DNA of 64,000 bases from positions 310,001 through 374,000 of the forward strand of contig NZ_WQHP01000003.1 in the NCBI RefSeq assembly GCF_013035315.1, in the 5' to 3' direction. Both the position numbers and the translations under genes were made by a program. Positions within the stretch are counted from its first letter, which is position 1. Each line of letters opens with the position of its first letter. The notes under the pieces are model-generated. The model was not told the DNA's origin. It did no database searches and worked only from the letters and a program-made list of their open reading frames with translations. Source of the DNA: Ruegeria arenilitoris. GTDB taxonomy: Bacteria; Pseudomonadota; Alphaproteobacteria; Rhodobacterales; Rhodobacteraceae. Shown one piece after another: positions 61,640-64,000 of this stretch.

Positions 61640-62583
61640 AGCGCACGCAGCAATAGGCCACCGGCCACAACTGCGATCACCAGCCCGGCGACCAGTTCGA
61701 TCGTTGGGGCCAAAACCGCGGCAAAACGCGTAGCCGAAGCCGAGGCAAGCAGCCCCCCGCGCAACCCGAATGAGGTCCACCCAACCAATGTCGTAACGGT
61801 TGCAGTGCCCAGCGCCATTGCGAAGACTCCGGCAATGCCCACCATGGCGATGCCCATCTGCCAGGTCAGGATCAGAACGAACAAGGCACCTGTACAGGGG
61901 CGCGCGGCAATTCCTGCGATCAGAACGGCGGCTTCGCGCAGGCTTCCAACCTGTGCCACCTCTTCGGCGGTGGGGCCGTGGCGGTGTCCGCAATCCGCGC
62001 AGACGTCATCATCATGGTGATGGTCGTGATGATTGTGTCCGTGATCGTGGTGGTGATCATGATCGTGGTGGTGCGCCTTTTCGGTGCGGTACCGACGCGC
62101 AAAACTGCGCACAGCGCGAAAGATCAGCCATACTCCGATCGCCGCAATCGCCCCATAGCTGATCGGGGCCATGACTTGCTCGGTTGCACCAACAAGGCTG
62201 TCGCGGGACATCTGAAACACCAGCACCCCGGCATAAACCAGTACAATCGCAGTCACCGCCTGCCCCAGACTGGACAGCACGCTGATCGCCGACAAGCGCA
62301 GGAAGGCCACATTCCGACCCAGGCCGTAGCCACCGATCAGGACCTTTCCGTGCCCCGGTCCAACCGCATGGAAAAAGCCATAGGCAAAACAGACGGTAAG
62401 CAGCGTTGCCACGGCCTCGGGCTGTTCCGCGCGGGCGGCGCGCAAAGAGCGGGCAATCTGGTTCTGGAACTCGCGTTGCTCACCAGCGGCCCAGGCGGCC
62501 AGTTGGTCAAACCCGCCGCTGCCCCAAAACCACAGCAACAGACCGATAGCGATGGCGACAGGGACAATCAGGTATTTGGACAT
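61636..62583 (-). CDS. nickel/cobalt transporter, NicO/RcnA-type, with His-rich loop
   Basis: This is a metal permease of the NicO/RcnA group. About seven membrane helices are seen, with the family motif [20 protein letters not shown] (near residue 70). A cytoplasmic-type loop at about residues 170-215 is crowded with His and Asp, plus a CADCGH segment, and lies in the middle of the protein. C-terminal helices include [20 protein letters not shown]. Length is 315 residues. It overlaps the start of the DUF1007 gene by 16 bp, so the two belong together. Uptake versus efflux is not decided. Confidence 0.88.
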   Translation of the reverse strand: MSKYLIVPVAIAIGLLLWFWGSGGFDQLAAWAAGEQREFQNQIARSLRAARAEQPEAVATLLTVCFAYGFFHAVGPGHGKVLIGGYGLGRNVAFLRLSAISVLSSLGQAVTAIVLVYAGVLVFQMSRDSLVGATEQVMAPISYGAIAAIGVWLIFRAVRSFARRYRTEKAHHHDHDHHHDHGHNHHDHHHDDDVCADCGHRHGPTAEEVAQVGSLREAAVLIAGIAARPCTGALFVLILTWQMGIAMVGIAGVFAMALGTATVTTLVGWTSFGLRGGLLASASATRFAAVLAPTIELVAGLVIAVVAGGLLLRAL

Positions 62584-63215
62584 GAAACGAAAATCTCGGT
62601 CGCAAAGCTCTCCCCGACAAGCGGGATATCATTTTCTTCAAGGTCGAGATCTGCGTCTAGGGTGCGTAAAAAAGCCTGCATTTGGGCCAGCTGGCCATCA
62701 ATATCTGGGTCGATCCTGCTGATCTGGCACGACGAAGGCCCGGAAACGGTCACCGGGCGTGTCACCTCGTAGGCGGTGTAGTAAGTCTCATCAAAAGCTT
62801 TCGCCGTGATGGCATTGGCAGGCACCCCACCCCCGGCGACTTCGCGCAGATGGGTGGTGACGATGCGGCCATCCTCGGTCGTGGCCTGCGCCTCCATCGG
62901 GCCGGACAGAGACACTGGCGCGCCGTCCGCATAGACCACGAGATCGCCGTTATACCCTTCGACCCATTCGGCATCGAAACCTGACAGGAACTTCTTTTCG
63001 CTTTCCGTCAGAACTCCGTCAAAATCCTGGTCCAGCTTCATTTCCTCAAGCTGGAACAGCGAATACAGCTCGTCATAGGCCCAAGTCACCCGGACGTGGG
63101 TCAGCTGGCCTGCGTCATCCACAACAAACTCCAATCCGGTGTCGATAAAGACATGCGGGTGAGCCAATGCAGGGATCGGCAGACAGCAGGACAGTATGGT
63201 TACAAGCCAGCGCAT
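62568..63215 (-). CDS. DUF1007 periplasmic protein
   Basis: The protein has a signal peptide (MRWLVTILSCCLPIPALAHP) and begins HPHVFIDTGLEFVVDDAG, typical of DUF1007 proteins, which are thought to be periplasmic partners of NicO-type metal permeases. LDQDFDGVLTESEKKFLSGF contains an EF-hand-like loop (DxDxDGxLxxxE). I start it at ATG 63215, giving 215 residues. The frame opens at 63392. The downstream permease overlaps its end by 16 bp. Confidence 0.85.
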   Translation of the reverse strand: MRWLVTILSCCLPIPALAHPHVFIDTGLEFVVDDAGQLTHVRVTWAYDELYSLFQLEEMKLDQDFDGVLTESEKKFLSGFDAEWVEGYNGDLVVYADGAPVSLSGPMEAQATTEDGRIVTTHLREVAGGGVPANAITAKAFDETYYTAYEVTRPVTVSGPSSCQISRIDPDIDGQLAQMQAFLRTLDADLDLEENDIPLVGESFATEIFVSCPNT

Positions 63216-63289
63216 AGGTGAAAGATAGGCTTTTGCCCGGTGCCCGGCAATGCGTTTCGATGCCGCCGCGCAGGAACTGGCTAAGCGCT

Positions 63290-64000
63290 TCACGCGGGCG
63301 GGAACAATACCAGGGTCTGCAGGGCCGTTCCGACCGGTCCTTCGGTATCGAACAGAACCGATTGCGACATCCCTATTCCCGATGGTTGCCAATGTGACAC
63401 GGACTGCGAGGCCAGCCAGTCTGAAATAGGCTCTCGGTGAATTTGCACGGTCAGATCGGTGTTCATGAACCCCATTTCAGACGTTGGCGCATTCCACGAT
63501 ATGCCGTTGCCGCAATCTGCAAGCGGGCACAGCGACTGGATCGGAGATTGCGCCTCGCCTTCCAGCAAGGGTGGCGTACGCATCCAAACCGTCTTTGGCC
63601 CGGCCTTCTGATTGCCCCCCTTGGGGTAGAGGATGTCCGAGTGGTTCGCAAAACCCGGCAGACCATGACGCACCTCGCCAATCGGGAAAGGCCCCGTTAC
63701 CGCGTCATCCAGCAATGGGGCTGGCAGAGAGACATTTGGAACAGGCCCCAAATCGCGGCGCGCCATATGCATGGTCGTGGCCGTGGCGCACAAGGTGTCG
63801 TCCTGATCGTGGACCGTGACACGAGTCGTCGCCAGCGTCTTGGTATGGCGCGTGGTCTCAGCGGCCACCCGCAGACCGCTAAGCGGGAGCGGCCGCAGCA
63901 GGTCCACCGTCAACCGGGTCAGCATCTTCTCCGGCCCGACCTCGGTCTCTGCTGCGCGAACGATCAAGCCGCTGACTGGCCCGGCATGGCAGTGATCTGC
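63290..64000 (-). CDS. acyl-CoA thioesterase-like protein, 5' part outside window
   Basis: The frame is open to the right edge, so this is a partial gene. Segment DHCHAGPVSGLIVRAAE (at the edge, in frame) and PEKMLTRLTVDLLRPLPLSG match the first hotdog domain of the thioesterase-like superfamily with double hotdog folds. DLTVQIHREPISDWLASQSV near the C-terminus marks the second domain. About 236 residues are visible. The substrate is unknown. It is 74 bp upstream of the DUF1007 gene on the same strand. Confidence 0.75.
   Translation of the reverse strand, partial: ADHCHAGPVSGLIVRAAETEVGPEKMLTRLTVDLLRPLPLSGLRVAAETTRHTKTLATTRVTVHDQDDTLCATATTMHMARRDLGPVPNVSLPAPLLDDAVTGPFPIGEVRHGLPGFANHSDILYPKGGNQKAGPKTVWMRTPPLLEGEAQSPIQSLCPLADCGNGISWNAPTSEMGFMNTDLTVQIHREPISDWLASQSVSHWQPSGIGMSQSVLFDTEGPVGTALQTLVLFPPA

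Overview
The window reads as chromosomal DNA of an alphaproteobacterium of the Rhodobacterales (Roseobacter type). It is GC-rich and densely packed. The evidence is the gene content: a roseobacter-style Tad pilus locus, a phosphatidylcholine synthase, a DUF1127 mini-protein, ligase-associated helicase and PdeM genes, and a full Tol-Pal operon beside ruvCAB. I see no insertion sequence, prophage, CRISPR array, tRNA or rRNA. Most genes are core housekeeping genes. The exact genus cannot be settled from sequence reading alone.

Layout. 1-7.2 kb: the 3' part of tldD, then dprA, topA, both subunits of a 3-oxoacid CoA-transferase, and on the minus strand a soluble lytic transglycosylase. 7.4-18.3 kb: a Tad (Flp) pilus locus with two short Flp pilins, CpaB, secretin CpaC, an OmpA-like lipoprotein, CpaE, CpaF, TadB, TadC, two TPR lipoproteins and the prepilin peptidase, followed by an uncharacterised AAA+ ATPase (18.4-19.7 kb). 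The front of this locus is cut into short units by intrinsic-terminator-like hairpins, and a perfect 10-bp inverted repeat lies just before cpaB. 19.7-22.9 kb: a DEXH helicase and PdeM nuclease pair. 22.9-27.6 kb, minus strand: a membrane-bound LytTR regulator, folD, chorismate mutase, formate-tetrahydrofolate ligase and a MOSC protein.

27.6-36.5 kb, minus strand: ftsH, tilS, cpoB, pal, tolB, tolA, tolR, tolQ and ybgC. These genes are closely spaced, several overlap, and the run forms the envelope-constriction system with FtsH and TilS appended. 36.6-41.3 kb: a SulP transporter on the plus strand, then on the minus strand an unknown protein and ruvB-ruvA-ruvC. 41.3-49.4 kb: an intergenic region with phased repeats, a DUF1127 gene, an unknown small membrane protein, prmA, an MFS transporter, priA, a small transaldolase, a DUF484 gene and xerC.

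49.4-64 kb: phosphatidylcholine synthase, a Gre-type factor, an O6-alkylguanine-DNA methyltransferase, ileS, a very large DUF2339 membrane protein, a VIT/CCC1 transporter, a coupled ycjX-GNAT-ycjF triplet, truA, a nickel/cobalt exporter-type permease with a His-rich loop beside a DUF1007 periplasmic protein, and the 3' part of a thioesterase-like gene that runs off the right edge.

No clearly new multi-gene system is present. The points most worth following up are the Tad-linked AAA+ ATPase, the unusual prepilin cleavage motif, the inverted repeat before cpaB, the phased repeats at 41.35 kb, the membrane LytTR regulator, and the acetyltransferase inserted between ycjX and ycjF. Functions come from reading motifs by eye; no database search was run.
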